Positions 27,435 through 35,627 of a DNA stretch of 43,463 nt are shown piece after piece. Location of the stretch: contig JALSJE010000128.1 in assembly GCA_026989495.1 (NCBI GenBank), positions 1 through 43,463 on the forward strand. Reading direction: 5' to 3'. The stretch is from Gammaproteobacteria bacterium. Its GTDB lineage: Bacteria; Pseudomonadota; Gammaproteobacteria; S144-34. The stretch's first letter is position 1. Each line of letters begins with the position of its first letter. The position numbers were made by a program, and so were the translations under genes. Below the pieces are notes generated by a model. The model worked only from the letters and a program-made list of their open reading frames with translations, made no database searches and was not told the origin of the DNA.

Positions 27435-27755
27435 ATGAAGATCATGGACCAGCGCGCGAGCGAGCGGCGGCCGATCGCCATCGAGGTGGACATCTTCCAG
27501 CGCGGCGCGCCCGTGCGCCACGGCCGCACCCGGGACGTGGGCCTGGGCGGCACCTTCGTCGAGGGCCCGGGGCTGCCGCTGCGGGCCGAGGTGGAGATCG
27601 CCTTCCGCATCCCGGGCGCGCACGAGCGGCGCCTGCGGGCGCGGGTGGTGCGGGTCGAGGACGCGGGCGCCGGGCTCGCCTTCCATGACCTGGACCTGGG
27701 CGGTGTCCGGGCGCTGCAGGACGTGATCGCCCTGGCCCGCTACGGCGCAGCCTGA
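27435..27755 (+). CDS. Single-domain PilZ protein
   Basis: 106 residues from ATG 27435, with GGGAGGGAGG upstream. It is essentially one PilZ domain: R-A-S-E-R (Arg7, Arg11) fits R-x-x-x-R and D-V-G-L-G-G (34-39) fits the second motif, with Gly for the usual Ser or Ala. Binding of c-di-GMP is therefore likely but not certain. Its partner is unknown. The 3' end overlaps the end of the convergent psd gene by 16 nt. Confidence 0.85.
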   Translation: MKIMDQRASERRPIAIEVDIFQRGAPVRHGRTRDVGLGGTFVEGPGLPLRAEVEIAFRIPGAHERRLRARVVRVEDAGAGLAFHDLDLGGVRALQDVIALARYGAA

Positions 27756-28705
27756 GCCCCGGACCCGGGCATCCCCCCCAGAGCCTGGCCCATGCGCACC
27801 CGCGTGCCGGGCGCGAGTCCCGGCGCCCAGGCGGGCGGGTGCGCCCACAGCACCACCACCGTCGAGCCCATCCGGAAGCGGCCCAGCTCCGCCCCGCGCG
27901 CGAGCGTGAGGCCGGCCGGGACCGCGAGCTCGCGGGGGCGGCGGGTGTGTCCGAGCCGCCCGCCCCACACCGTCTCGATGCCGCCCACCAGGAGCGCGCC
28001 CACCATCACCACCGCCATCGGGCCCCAGGCCGTGTCGAAGCGCAGGGCGAGCCGCTCGTTGCGCGCGGGCAGATCCGGCATCTGCGCGGCGATGGCCGGC
28101 GCCACGCTCAGGAGGCTTCCGGGCAGGTGCCGGGCCGCCCGCAGCGTCCCCGCGAGCGGCATGTGCACGCGGTGGTAGTCCCGGGGGGCGAGGTAGAGGT
28201 TGGCGTAGGCGCCGCCCGCGAAGGCGCGCGCGGCCCCCGTGTCGCCCAGCAGGGCGGCCAGGCTGTAGCCGCGGCCCTTGACGCCGAGGGTGAGCCCCGC
28301 GCGCACCGGGCCGATCTCGGCCAGCGTCCCGTCCACGGGCGAGACCGCCGTCGCCTCGCCGTCCGCCAAGGGCCGTGCGCCCGGACGCAGCGCCCGGGTG
28401 AAGAAGGCGTTGAAGCAGGGGTAGGCCTCGGGATCCGGCTCCGCGGCCTCCGAGAGGTCGACCCCGTAGCGGCGCACGAAGGCGCGGATGAGCGCGCGCC
28501 GCAGCGGCGGCCACCGGCTGTCTGCGATGCGGCCCGCCAGGGCGCCGAGCGCCCGCTGCGGCAGGGCCCGCTGCAGCGCGAGCGCCAGGCGCTGGCCCGG
28601 ACTCGGGCCGCGGTGCCTGCGCCCGTCGTTCCCGACGGATGCGACGCGGCTAGTGTCCCGGTCCGTCGTGATGGTGGCCGTCCTCCATTCCGGCCATGCC
28701 GCCAC
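27740..28705 (-). CDS. psd: Phosphatidylserine decarboxylase
   Basis: It makes phosphatidylethanolamine from phosphatidylserine at the inner membrane, using a pyruvoyl group formed by self-cleavage. The cleavage motif is F-R-M-G-S-T (Gly280-Ser281 in this frame); the catalytic S-P-V-D-G (Asp125) and D-Y-H-R-V-H-M (His178, His181) are present. Start is unresolved: the only standard in-frame start upstream of the conserved domain is GTG 28705, which overlaps the PCuAC gene by 56 nt and adds about 27 residues compared with E. coli Psd. Homology to other Psd proteins begins near residue 38 (G-Q-R-L-A-L-A-L-Q). A non-standard start closer to the domain is possible. Confidence 0.9.
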   Translation of the reverse strand: MAAWPEWRTATITTDRDTSRVASVGNDGRRHRGPSPGQRLALALQRALPQRALGALAGRIADSRWPPLRRALIRAFVRRYGVDLSEAAEPDPEAYPCFNAFFTRALRPGARPLADGEATAVSPVDGTLAEIGPVRAGLTLGVKGRGYSLAALLGDTGAARAFAGGAYANLYLAPRDYHRVHMPLAGTLRAARHLPGSLLSVAPAIAAQMPDLPARNERLALRFDTAWGPMAVVMVGALLVGGIETVWGGRLGHTRRPRELAVPAGLTLARGAELGRFRMGSTVVVLWAHPPAWAPGLAPGTRVRMGQALGGMPGSGAQAAP

Positions 28706-29210
28706 GGCGCACGGGCAGGGTGACCGCCTGCTCTGCCCCTTCGGCGAAGCGCAGGACCACGCGCACCGTCTCGCCCGGCCGCAGGGCCCGGCGGGGCCGG
28801 ATCAGCATCAGATGCATGCCCCCCGGGGCCATGCGCACCGTGCCTCCTGCAGGCACCTCCAGCCGCTGCACCGGCTCCATGCGCGCGACCCCGTCGCGCA
28901 TCACCGTGCGGTGGACCTCCACCCGCGCGAAGGCCGGGCTCGCGGCGCCGGTGATGGCCACGGACCGCCGACCGGGGTTGCGCAGGGTGAGGTAGCCGGC
29001 CATCACCGGCGCCCCGGGAGGCGCGGCACGGACGTGGCCCGTCACCTCGAGGCGGGCAGGGGCCGCCGCAGCGGCCGAGGCCACCAGCGCCGCCGCGGCG
29101 GCGCCCAGCCCGCATATTGCACCGAGGCGGAAGCGTGCGGGCCGATGGGCCAGCCCGCGACGGCTGGCGTGGCTTTGCGGCGGCTCCGTCCGGGGCCCTG
29201 GATGCGACAT
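28650..29210 (-). CDS. PCuAC periplasmic copper chaperone (DUF461)
   Basis: 186 residues. Signal sequence at about 27-50 (G-A-I-C-G-L-G, then Ala-rich), preceded by a long basic N-terminus, so the true start may be later. The domain fits the copper-binding pattern H-X10-M-X21-H-X-M exactly: His100, Met111, His133, Met135. The C-terminus is an extra Met/His-rich tail (G-M-E-D-G-H-H-H-D-G-P-G-H) that could bind more copper. PCuAC delivers Cu(I) to the CuA site of cytochrome oxidase, often together with SCO proteins; here SCO1 lies 29 nt upstream in the same unit. Confidence 0.92.
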   Translation of the reverse strand: MSHPGPRTEPPQSHASRRGLAHRPARFRLGAICGLGAAAAALVASAAAAAPARLEVTGHVRAAPPGAPVMAGYLTLRNPGRRSVAITGAASPAFARVEVHRTVMRDGVARMEPVQRLEVPAGGTVRMAPGGMHLMLIRPRRALRPGETVRVVLRFAEGAEQAVTLPVRRGGMAGMEDGHHHDGPGH

Positions 29211-29239
29211 GCGGGCTCCTGGGTTCTCCAGGCCGGATC

Positions 29240-29878
29240 TCACGGGGCTGCTCCTCCCGTCAGGCGCGCCAGCGTCCCCGCCAGGGCCTTCGCCTCCAGG
29301 GGCGGGGAGATCACGCCCGCGAAGCGGCCCGCGGGGTCCACCAGGAACAGGCTGGCGCTGTGGTTCACCAGGTAGCCGCCGTCGGGGCCGGGCTCCTCGA
29401 GCGCGTAGTAGGCCCCCACCGCGCGCGCCAGGCGCTCGATCTGGTCCGTATCGCCCGTGGCGGCCTCGATGCCGGCGCCGAAGTAGGCCACGTAGTCGGC
29501 CAGCCGCGCCCGACTGTCCCGGCGGGGGTCCACGGACACGAACAGCGCCCGCACCCGCCCCCGTGCCTGCGGGGGCAGGGCATCGAGGGCGGCGGCGAGG
29601 GCGGCCAGGGTGGTGGGGCAGATGTCGGGGCAGTGCGTGTAGCCGAAGAACAGCACCGACCACCGCCCCTTGAGCCCGTCGGCCGTGACCGGGCCCGACG
29701 TGCCCGCCAGGCGGAAGGCGGGCAGCGGCGCCCGCTGCGGCAGGAGCAAGGCCGCCCCCACCCGCTCCGGCTGCGGAGGGCGGCCGCCCCCGTGCAGCAG
29801 CCACCCGGCCACGGCCCCTGCCGCCAGCGCGACGAGGGCCGCCGCTGCGAGCTGCGTGCTGCGGGCGCCCGGTCTCAC
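29240..29878 (-). CDS. SCO1/SenC copper-binding thioredoxin-like protein
   Basis: 212 residues from GTG 29878. An N-terminal membrane anchor (about 9-29) exposes a thioredoxin-like domain to the periplasm. The copper site is Cys83 and Cys87 (T-H-C-P-D-I-C-P-T) with His173 (V-N-H-S-A-S), as in Sco proteins that assemble or reduce the CuA site of cytochrome oxidase. An out-of-frame ATG 10 nt upstream was rejected because it does not read into the Sco domain. A CATAAT sequence on the minus strand just before the start may be the -10. First of the SCO1-PCuAC-psd group. Confidence 0.92.
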   Translation of the reverse strand: MRPGARSTQLAAAALVALAAGAVAGWLLHGGGRPPQPERVGAALLLPQRAPLPAFRLAGTSGPVTADGLKGRWSVLFFGYTHCPDICPTTLAALAAALDALPPQARGRVRALFVSVDPRRDSRARLADYVAYFGAGIEAATGDTDQIERLARAVGAYYALEEPGPDGGYLVNHSASLFLVDPAGRFAGVISPPLEAKALAGTLARLTGGAAP

Positions 29879-29930
29879 GGGACGGCATTATGGCACGCCG
29901 CGCCCGGCGCGGTCCCCTGCGCCCCTGCGG

Positions 29931-29936
29931 TAAGAT
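29931..29936 (+). promoter_or_regulatory. Candidate -10 box (TAAGAT) for prmB
   Basis: TAAGAT lies 29 nt before the GTG start of prmB in an 87-nt divergent gap shared with SCO1. No clear -35. Confidence 0.4.
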
Positions 29937-29965
29937 GTCGCACCGTCGTTCCTGACGGATCCGCC

Positions 29966-30931
29966 GTGGACGAGGCCCTCGAGAGCACCCTGGTCACCCT
30001 GCGCGACGCCGTGCGCTGGGCCGCCTCACGCTTCAGCGCGGCGGGCCTGGCCTTCGGCCACGGCACCGACAACGCCCTCGACGAGGCCTACGCCCTCGTC
30101 TCGCACGTGGTGAGCCTGGCGCCGGGGGTGCCCGAGCCCTACCTGGACGCGCGCCTGCACCCGCAGGAACGCCGGCGCATCGTCGAGCTCGTGGACCGGC
30201 GCATCGCCTCGCGCAAGCCGCTCCCCTACCTCACGGGCGAGGCCTGGTTCGCGGGCCTGCCCTTCCACGTGGACGAGCGCGTGCTGGTGCCCCGCTCTCC
30301 CATCGCCGAGCTCATCGAGCGGCGCTTCGAGCCCTGGGCCCCGCCCACGGTGGGGCGCATCCTCGACATCGGCACCGGCTGCGGCTGCATCGCCGTCACC
30401 TGCGCGCTCGCCTTCCCGCGGGCGCGGGTGGACGCCGTGGACGTGGACGAGGGCGCGCTCGCGCTCGCCCGGCGCAACGCCGCACGCCACGGCGTGGCCG
30501 AGCGCGTGGAGGTGCTGCGCTCGGACCTCTACGCCGCGCTCGCCGGACGCCGCTACGACATCATCGTCAGCAACCCGCCCTATGTGCCGGAGGGCGAGCT
30601 CGCGAAGCTGCCGGCCGAGTACGGCCACGAGCCGCGCCACGCGCTCGCCTCGGGCCCGGAAGGGCTGGACCATCCCCTGCGCATCCTGCACGGCGCCGCC
30701 GCCCACCTGGGCGAGGGCGGCATCCTGGTGATGGAGGTGGGGGCGACACGGCCCGCCCTGGAGGCGCACCTGCCCGGGGTGCCGGTGCTGTGGGTGGATC
30801 TCGAGCGTGGGGGTGAGGGGGTGCTCCTGCTCACGGCCGAGGCGCTCACGCGCTACCATGCGCATTTCGAGGCGGCCCTGGCGGAGATCGCCGCGGCGGA
30901 CCGTGGGGGCGAGGGGAGGACCGCACCATGA
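29966..30931 (+). CDS. prmB: Ribosomal protein uL3 N5-glutamine methyltransferase
   Basis: 321 residues from GTG 29966, chosen because conservation starts at once (E-S-T-L-V-T-L-R-D-A-V-R-W) and only non-homologous sequence lies upstream. It methylates a glutamine of ribosomal protein L3 with SAM. The SAM site is I-L-D-I-G-T-G-C-G-C-I-A; the substrate glutamine motif is N-P-P-Y (203-206). V-D-E-R-V-L-V-P-R-S-P-I-A-E-L-I separates PrmB from PrmC/HemK. The stop overlaps the next start by 4 nt. Confidence 0.94.
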   Translation: MDEALESTLVTLRDAVRWAASRFSAAGLAFGHGTDNALDEAYALVSHVVSLAPGVPEPYLDARLHPQERRRIVELVDRRIASRKPLPYLTGEAWFAGLPFHVDERVLVPRSPIAELIERRFEPWAPPTVGRILDIGTGCGCIAVTCALAFPRARVDAVDVDEGALALARRNAARHGVAERVEVLRSDLYAALAGRRYDIIVSNPPYVPEGELAKLPAEYGHEPRHALASGPEGLDHPLRILHGAAAHLGEGGILVMEVGATRPALEAHLPGVPVLWVDLERGGEGVLLLTAEALTRYHAHFEAALAEIAAADRGGEGRTAP

Positions 30932-31245
30932 CGATGATGAAGCCGCGCACGCCCGAGGAGTACGTGGACCTGGTCCAGCAGGCCCTGTTCGAGATCGAGG
31001 AGCTCAGGGCCGCGGCCGAGTACGACATGGAGGAGATGGGCGAGGCCCTGGGCTTCGTGGACGAGCTCGAGGCCGGGATGCGGGCGCTCCTGGAGTCCAT
31101 GCGCGACGGCAGCTACCGCTTCGCCGACGAGGACCTGCCCTTCATGGCGACCGTCGAGCGCGTCCACGAGTCGCTCCTGCCCTTCAAGTCCCTGCTCAGG
31201 CTCATCAACGAGACCCACCGCACCGGGCTGGCCGCCGGGGACTGA
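30928..31245 (+). CDS. Small acidic helical protein of unknown function
   Basis: 105 residues; its ATG overlaps the prmB stop (ATGA, 30928-30931), which supports translation. The sequence is acidic and helical (E-I-E-E-L-R-A-A-A-E-Y-D-M-E-E-M-G-E-A-L-G-F-V-D-E-L-E) with L-P-F-M and L-L-R-L-I-N-E-T-H-R-T-G near the end. No cysteine, signal peptide or membrane segment. I do not recognise the family; the coupling suggests it is made in fixed ratio with PrmB. Confidence 0.8.
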   Translation: MTMMKPRTPEEYVDLVQQALFEIEELRAAAEYDMEEMGEALGFVDELEAGMRALLESMRDGSYRFADEDLPFMATVERVHESLLPFKSLLRLINETHRTGLAAGD

Positions 31246-31260
31246 GGCGCCCGTCCGACG

Positions 31261-31266
31261 TATACT
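31261..31266 (+). promoter_or_regulatory. Candidate -10 box (TATACT) for hemN
   Basis: TATACT lies 40 nt before the hemN ATG. No -35 and no FNR-type site (TTGAT-N4-ATCAA) is visible nearby, although hemN is FNR-controlled in several bacteria. Confidence 0.45.
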
Positions 31267-31280
31267 GTTCCGTAAACCCC

Positions 31281-31298
31281 GCGGGCGGCGACGCCCGC
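31281..31298 (+). promoter_or_regulatory. GNRA-capped hairpin in the hemN leader
   Basis: GCGGGCG, GCGA loop, CGCCCGC: a perfect 7-bp GC stem with a GNRA tetraloop, ending 8 nt before the hemN ATG. The leader has no Shine-Dalgarno sequence, and the hairpin occupies the place where one would be. Confidence 0.6.
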
Positions 31299-31306
31299 CC
31301 CGTTCC

Positions 31307-32719
31307 ATGAGCTCCGAAGCGCACCGCATCCAGTTCGACGAGGCCCTGATCCGGCGCTACGACCAGACCGGGCCCCGCTACACCTCCTACCCGACCGCGG
31401 TGCAGTTCCACGCGGGCTTCGGGCCGGCGGACTACGCCGCCCACGCCCGTGCCAGCAACGCCCCGCCCGCGCCGGGCGCGCCGCCGCGGCCGCTGTCGCT
31501 CTACGTCCACATTCCCTTCTGCGACACGGTCTGCTTCTACTGCGCCTGCAACAAGATCCCCACCCGGGACCGGGCCAAGGCCGACACCTACCTCGGCTAC
31601 CTCGCGCGCGAGGCCGACCTGCAGGCCGGCCTCTACGACCCACGGCGCGTGGTGGACCAGCTCCACTGGGGCGGCGGCACGCCCACCTTCCTCACCCCGG
31701 CCCAGATGAGCCGGCTGATGGAGATCCTGCGCGCGCGCTTCCGCCTGCGCGACGACGACCGGGGCGAGTACTCGGTGGAGGTGGACCCGCGCCGCATCGG
31801 CCCCGAGGTGATCGAGCACCTGCGCGCCCTCGGCTTCAACCGCCTGAGCGTGGGCGTGCAGGACTTCGACCCGCGCGTGCAGCAGGCCGTCAACCGCATC
31901 CAGAGCGAGGCCGAAACCCAGGCCGTGATCGACGCCGCGCGCCGCGTGGGCTTCCACTCGGTGAGCGTGGACCTGATCTACGGGCTGCCCTTCCAGAGCG
32001 TTGCGAGCTTCGCCCGCACCCTCGACCGGGTGCTCACGCGCCTGATGCCGGACCGGCTCTCGATCTTCAACTACGCGCACCTGCCCGAGCGCTTCCGCCC
32101 CCAGAGGCGCATCCGCGCCGAGGACCTGCCCGCGCCGGCGGAGAAGCTGCGCATCCTGGAGCTCGCCATCGAGCGCCTGACGGCGGCGGGCTACGTGCAC
32201 ATCGGCATGGACCACTTCGCCCGCCCCGACGACACGCTGGCCGTCGCCCAGCGCGAGGGGACGCTGCACCGCAACTTCCAGGGCTATTCCACCCACGCCG
32301 GCTGCGACCTGGTGGGCCTCGGCGTGAGCGCCATCAGCAGCCTCGAGCGGGCCTACGCCCAGAACGCCCACGCCCTCGAGGACTACTACGCCCGCCTCGA
32401 CCGCGACGAGCTCCCCGTCGCCCGCGGCGTGGTGCTGGACGACGACGACGTGCTGCGCCGCCACGTCATCATGGAGCTCATCTGCCACTTCCGCCTCGAC
32501 TTCGCCGCCGTCGAGGCGCGCTACGGCATCGATTTCCGCGCCTACTTCGCCGATGCGCTGGCGCAGGTGGAGGCCATGGCCGCGGACGGGCTGCTCGCGC
32601 TGGATCGGCGGGGCATCCGGGTGCTCGCGCGCGGGCGGCTCCTCATCCGCAACGTCTGCATGGCCTTCGACCGGTACCTCGCCGAGGGGCGCCGCGGCAC
32701 CTTCTCGAAGGTGATCTGA
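31307..32719 (+). CDS. hemN: Oxygen-independent coproporphyrinogen III dehydrogenase
   Basis: 470 residues, full length. A radical SAM enzyme that converts coproporphyrinogen III to protoporphyrinogen IX without oxygen. The cluster cysteines are Cys72, Cys76 and Cys79, with Cys81 following (C-D-T-V-C-F-Y-C-A-C-N-K), the true HemN signature that separates it from HemW/HutW-like proteins. H-W-G-G-G-T-P-T-F and the C-terminal domain (L-I-R-N-V-C-M-A-F-D-R-Y-L) are present. It suggests anaerobic or microaerobic growth. It is monocistronic as far as the sequence shows. Confidence 0.96.
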   Translation: MSSEAHRIQFDEALIRRYDQTGPRYTSYPTAVQFHAGFGPADYAAHARASNAPPAPGAPPRPLSLYVHIPFCDTVCFYCACNKIPTRDRAKADTYLGYLAREADLQAGLYDPRRVVDQLHWGGGTPTFLTPAQMSRLMEILRARFRLRDDDRGEYSVEVDPRRIGPEVIEHLRALGFNRLSVGVQDFDPRVQQAVNRIQSEAETQAVIDAARRVGFHSVSVDLIYGLPFQSVASFARTLDRVLTRLMPDRLSIFNYAHLPERFRPQRRIRAEDLPAPAEKLRILELAIERLTAAGYVHIGMDHFARPDDTLAVAQREGTLHRNFQGYSTHAGCDLVGLGVSAISSLERAYAQNAHALEDYYARLDRDELPVARGVVLDDDDVLRRHVIMELICHFRLDFAAVEARYGIDFRAYFADALAQVEAMAADGLLALDRRGIRVLARGRLLIRNVCMAFDRYLAEGRRGTFSKVI

Positions 32720-32963
32720 CCGGGCCGCCGGCGGCCGCAGCCGTCGCCCGAAGGGCCGGCCTGCATCCGGCTCCGACCTTCACCGGCCCAGCCCTCGCGC
32801 AGCCGCTTCCACCCCTCTCCCGGTCCATCCCTCTGAACCAGCCTCGTGGGGCCGGCTTCCAGCCGGCCCGGAGGCGCGGCTGGAAGCCGCGCCCACGGCG
32901 TTGGTGCCGGGGAGCGGAAGGGATGCCCCCCCGGCACCGCGGTGGGGCCCCTTGCCCCGGTGC
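32720..32963. repeat. Intergenic region with paired REP-like palindromes
   Basis: Two clear palindromes in opposite orientation lie at 32849-32869 (GGGCCGGC, loop TTCCA, GCCGGCCC) and 32873-32893 (GGCGCGGC, loop TGGAA, GCCGCGCC). This is the same design as at 210-250. A weaker related segment lies near 32752-32775. No gene is seen in the gap. Confidence 0.7.
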
Positions 32964-33209
32964 TCAGCCCCGGCGCGACGGGCGGCGCCGGTAGATCAGC
33001 CCCGGCTCGACCAGGATCTCTCCCGCGCGCAGCTGCTCCAGGGGCCAGTGGCCCTCGGCGTCGCACTCGGCCACGCGGTCGAAGACGTACTCCCCTTCGG
33101 CGGTTCGGAAGGACTCCCAGATCGGCCGGCCGAGATGCGTGCCCACCCGGCGGCCGTAGGTGCGGTGGGTCGGGTCCACGGCGTGCGCCTCCTCGCGTCC
33201 ATGTGCCAT
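32964..33209 (-). CDS. Small conserved-looking protein of unknown function
   Basis: 81 residues from ATG 33209. The sequence reads like a real small soluble protein rather than a GC-rich shadow: [31 protein letters not shown] and E-P-G-L-I-Y-R-R-R. Aromatic and acidic residues are well spread, with a basic C-terminus. I do not recognise the family. It is divergent from aroC (68 nt between starts) and its 3' side faces the REP pair. Confidence 0.6.
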   Translation of the reverse strand: MAHGREEAHAVDPTHRTYGRRVGTHLGRPIWESFRTAEGEYVFDRVAECDAEGHWPLEQLRAGEILVEPGLIYRRRPSRRG

Positions 33210-33263
33210 CCGGGTGGTCTATCGGCCGCCGCGGCACGGCCTTTAGGCCATGCGCGGAGCGCG

Positions 33264-33269
33264 TACAAT
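33264..33269 (+). promoter_or_regulatory. -10 box (TACAAT) of aroC
   Basis: TACAAT (five of six) ends 8 nt before the aroC ATG, predicting a transcript with about 2 untranslated bases. No Shine-Dalgarno sequence lies at a usable distance. Confidence 0.5.
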
Positions 33270-33277
33270 ACGCCCCC

Positions 33278-34408
33278 ATGTCCGGGAACACCATCGGGCG
33301 GCTCTTCTGCGTCACCACCTTCGGCGAGAGCCACGGCCCCGCCGTCGGCTGCGTCATCGACGGCTGCCCGCCGGGGCTCGCGCTCAGCGAGGCCGACATC
33401 CAGCCCGATCTCGACCGCCGGCGCCCCGGCAAGACCCGCCATACCAGCCAGCGGCGCGAACCCGACCGCGTGCGCATCCTCTCCGGCGTCTACGAGGGCC
33501 GGACGACGGGCACGCCCATCGCGCTTCTCATCGAGAACGTGGACCAGCGCCCGCGCGACTACGCCGACATCGCCGACCGCTTCCGCCCCGGCCACGCCGA
33601 CTACACCTACATGCAGAAGTACGGCATCCGCGATCCGCGCGGCGGCGGGCGCAGCTCCGCGCGCGAGACCGCCGCGCGCGTGGCCGCGGGCGCGGTGGCC
33701 AAGAAGTACCTGCGGGAGCGCTGCGGCGTCACCGTGCGTGGCTACGTGGCCCAGATCGGGCCCATCCGCCCCGAGCGCTTCGAGTGGGACGCGGTCGAGC
33801 GCAACCCCTTCTTCTTCCCGGACCCGGACAAGGTGGGCGAGCTCGAGGCCTTCATGGACGCGCTGCGCAGGTCGGGCGACTCGGTGGGCGCGCGCGTGAC
33901 CGTGGTGGCGAGCGGCCTGCCCCCGGGCCTGGGCGAGCCCGTCTTCGACCGCCTCGACGCCGATCTCGCCCACGCCCTCATGAGCATCAACGCCGTCAAG
34001 GGCGTTGAGGTCGGTGCCGGCTTCCGCAGCGTGGAGCAGCGCGGCACCGAGCACCGCGACGAGATCACCCCGGGGGGCTTCCTCTCCAACAACGCCGGCG
34101 GCATCCTCGGCGGCATCTCCAGCGGGCAGGACATCGTCGCCAGCATCGCCCTCAAGCCCACCTCCAGCCTGCGGCTGCCGGCGCGCAGCGTGAACGTGCG
34201 CGGCGAGCCGGTGGAGGTCGTCACCAAGGGCCGGCACGACCCCTGCGTGGGCCTGCGCGCCACGCCCATCGCCGAGGCCATGGTCGCCATCGTGCTCCTG
34301 GACCACTACCTGCGCCACCGGGCCCAGAACGCCGACGTGCGCCCGCCCACACCCGTCATCCCGCCTGACGCCTGCCCGGGCGGAGGTCCGGGGGCGGGGG
34401 AGGGATGA
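33278..34408 (+). CDS. aroC: Chorismate synthase
   Basis: 376 residues. The last shikimate-pathway enzyme; it needs reduced FMN to make chorismate. Signatures include T-F-G-E-S-H-G (FMN/substrate), the R-R-R-P-G segment, [11 protein letters not shown] and H-D-P-C-V near the end. The C-terminus has a short Pro/Gly-rich extension. Its stop overlaps the MFS transporter start by 4 nt (ATGA). The mRNA appears nearly leaderless. Confidence 0.97.
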   Translation: MSGNTIGRLFCVTTFGESHGPAVGCVIDGCPPGLALSEADIQPDLDRRRPGKTRHTSQRREPDRVRILSGVYEGRTTGTPIALLIENVDQRPRDYADIADRFRPGHADYTYMQKYGIRDPRGGGRSSARETAARVAAGAVAKKYLRERCGVTVRGYVAQIGPIRPERFEWDAVERNPFFFPDPDKVGELEAFMDALRRSGDSVGARVTVVASGLPPGLGEPVFDRLDADLAHALMSINAVKGVEVGAGFRSVEQRGTEHRDEITPGGFLSNNAGGILGGISSGQDIVASIALKPTSSLRLPARSVNVRGEPVEVVTKGRHDPCVGLRATPIAEAMVAIVLLDHYLRHRAQNADVRPPTPVIPPDACPGGGPGAGEG

Positions 34409-35601
34409 GCCCGGCGGTTCCCTACTGGCGCCTCTCCGCCTTCTACCTTTCCTACTTCGGCACGCTCGGCGCCCTCGTCCCCTACTGGAGCCTGTATCTC
34501 GACGGCCGCGGCTACGGCCCGCGCGAGATCGGGGAGGCCTTCGCCGTCATGGCCGCCACCAAGCTGGTGGCCCCCAACGTCTGGGGCTGGCTGGGCGACC
34601 GCACGGGTCGCCGCATGGCCATCGTGCGCCTGGGCTCCATGGGCGCCTTCCTCGTCTTCTGCGGGATCTTCCTCGTCGAGGGTTATGCGGGCCTGCTCGC
34701 GGTGGTGGCCGGCTTCAGCTTCTTCTGGAACGCGGTGCTGCCCCAGCTCGAGGCCACCACCATGAACCACCTGGGCGCCGACAGCCACCGCTACGCCCGG
34801 GTGCGCCTGTGGGGCTCGGTGGGCTTCATCCTGGCGGTGGCGGGGCTGGGCCCGGTGCTGGAGGCCACGGGGGCGGCGGTGGTGCCCTGGGCGGTGGCGG
34901 CGCTGCTCGCCGGCATCTGGGCCGCGAGCCTGAGCGTGCCGGAGGCACCGGGGCCGCACGGGGCGGGGATGGAGGCGGCCGGCCTCCTCGCCGTGCTGCG
35001 CCGGCGCGAGGTGGCGGGCCTGCTCGCCGTGTGCTTCCTCATGCAGGCGAGCCACGGGCCCTACTACGCCTTCTACACCCTCTACATGGAGCAGGCCGGG
35101 CACGGGCGCAGCGTCATCGGCGGCCTGTGGGCCCTGGGCGTGATCGCCGAGATCGGCGTCTTCCTGGTGATGCACCGCTGGCTGCCGCGCTTCGGCGCGA
35201 GCGCCCTGCTGCTCGCCGCGCTCGCCCTCACGGTGGTGCGCTGGCTCGCGGTCGCGGCCTTCCCGGGCTCGCTCACCCTCATGGCCGCGGCCCAGACCCT
35301 GCACGCAGCGAGCTTCGGCGTCTACCACGCCGCCGCCATCCATCTGATCCATGTCTGGTTCCGCGGCCGGCATCAGGGCCGCGGCCAGGCCCTCTACAGC
35401 AGCCTCAGCTTCGGGGCGGGCGGGGCGGCGGGGAGCTTCGCCGCCGGCCACCTGTGGGCGGGGGTGGGGCCGGCCGCCACCTACCTCGCCGCCGCGGCCG
35501 TGGCCGCCGTGGCGCTGGCCGTGGCCTGGCGCAGCCTTGCCGGCATGGGCCCGGCTCCCCGGCCCGGCCGCGCCGGGCCGGGCGCGGCGGGGGCGGTATA
35601 A
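34405..35601 (+). CDS. MFS transporter (MFS_1-like / HcaT-like)
   Basis: 398 residues, about 12 predicted membrane segments. N-terminal [26 protein letters not shown] and [11 protein letters not shown] match the group containing E. coli HcaT and nucleoside permeases. The second-half motif [16 protein letters not shown] is also typical. The substrate cannot be read from sequence; coupling to aroC suggests, weakly, an aromatic or shikimate-related compound. The TAA stop is part of the leuC -10 box. Confidence 0.88.
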   Translation: MSPAVPYWRLSAFYLSYFGTLGALVPYWSLYLDGRGYGPREIGEAFAVMAATKLVAPNVWGWLGDRTGRRMAIVRLGSMGAFLVFCGIFLVEGYAGLLAVVAGFSFFWNAVLPQLEATTMNHLGADSHRYARVRLWGSVGFILAVAGLGPVLEATGAAVVPWAVAALLAGIWAASLSVPEAPGPHGAGMEAAGLLAVLRRREVAGLLAVCFLMQASHGPYYAFYTLYMEQAGHGRSVIGGLWALGVIAEIGVFLVMHRWLPRFGASALLLAALALTVVRWLAVAAFPGSLTLMAAAQTLHAASFGVYHAAAIHLIHVWFRGRHQGRGQALYSSLSFGAGGAAGSFAAGHLWAGVGPAATYLAAAAVAAVALAVAWRSLAGMGPAPRPGRAGPGAAGAV

Positions 35602-35602
35602 T
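35597..35602 (+). promoter_or_regulatory. -10 box (TATAAT) of leuCDB
   Basis: A perfect TATAAT; its bases 35599-35601 are the TAA stop of the MFS gene. The leuC ATG follows 25 nt later. No clear -35 is seen, and no leucine leader peptide or attenuator is visible in the short leader. Confidence 0.5.
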
Positions 35603-35627
35603 GCCCAGCTTCAGCCCGGAGCGAGCC

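Noticed and set aside
29240-29888. ATG at 29888 as the SCO1 start
   Set aside because: It is out of frame with the C-P-D-I-C domain; the GTG at 29878 reads into the membrane anchor and Sco domain.
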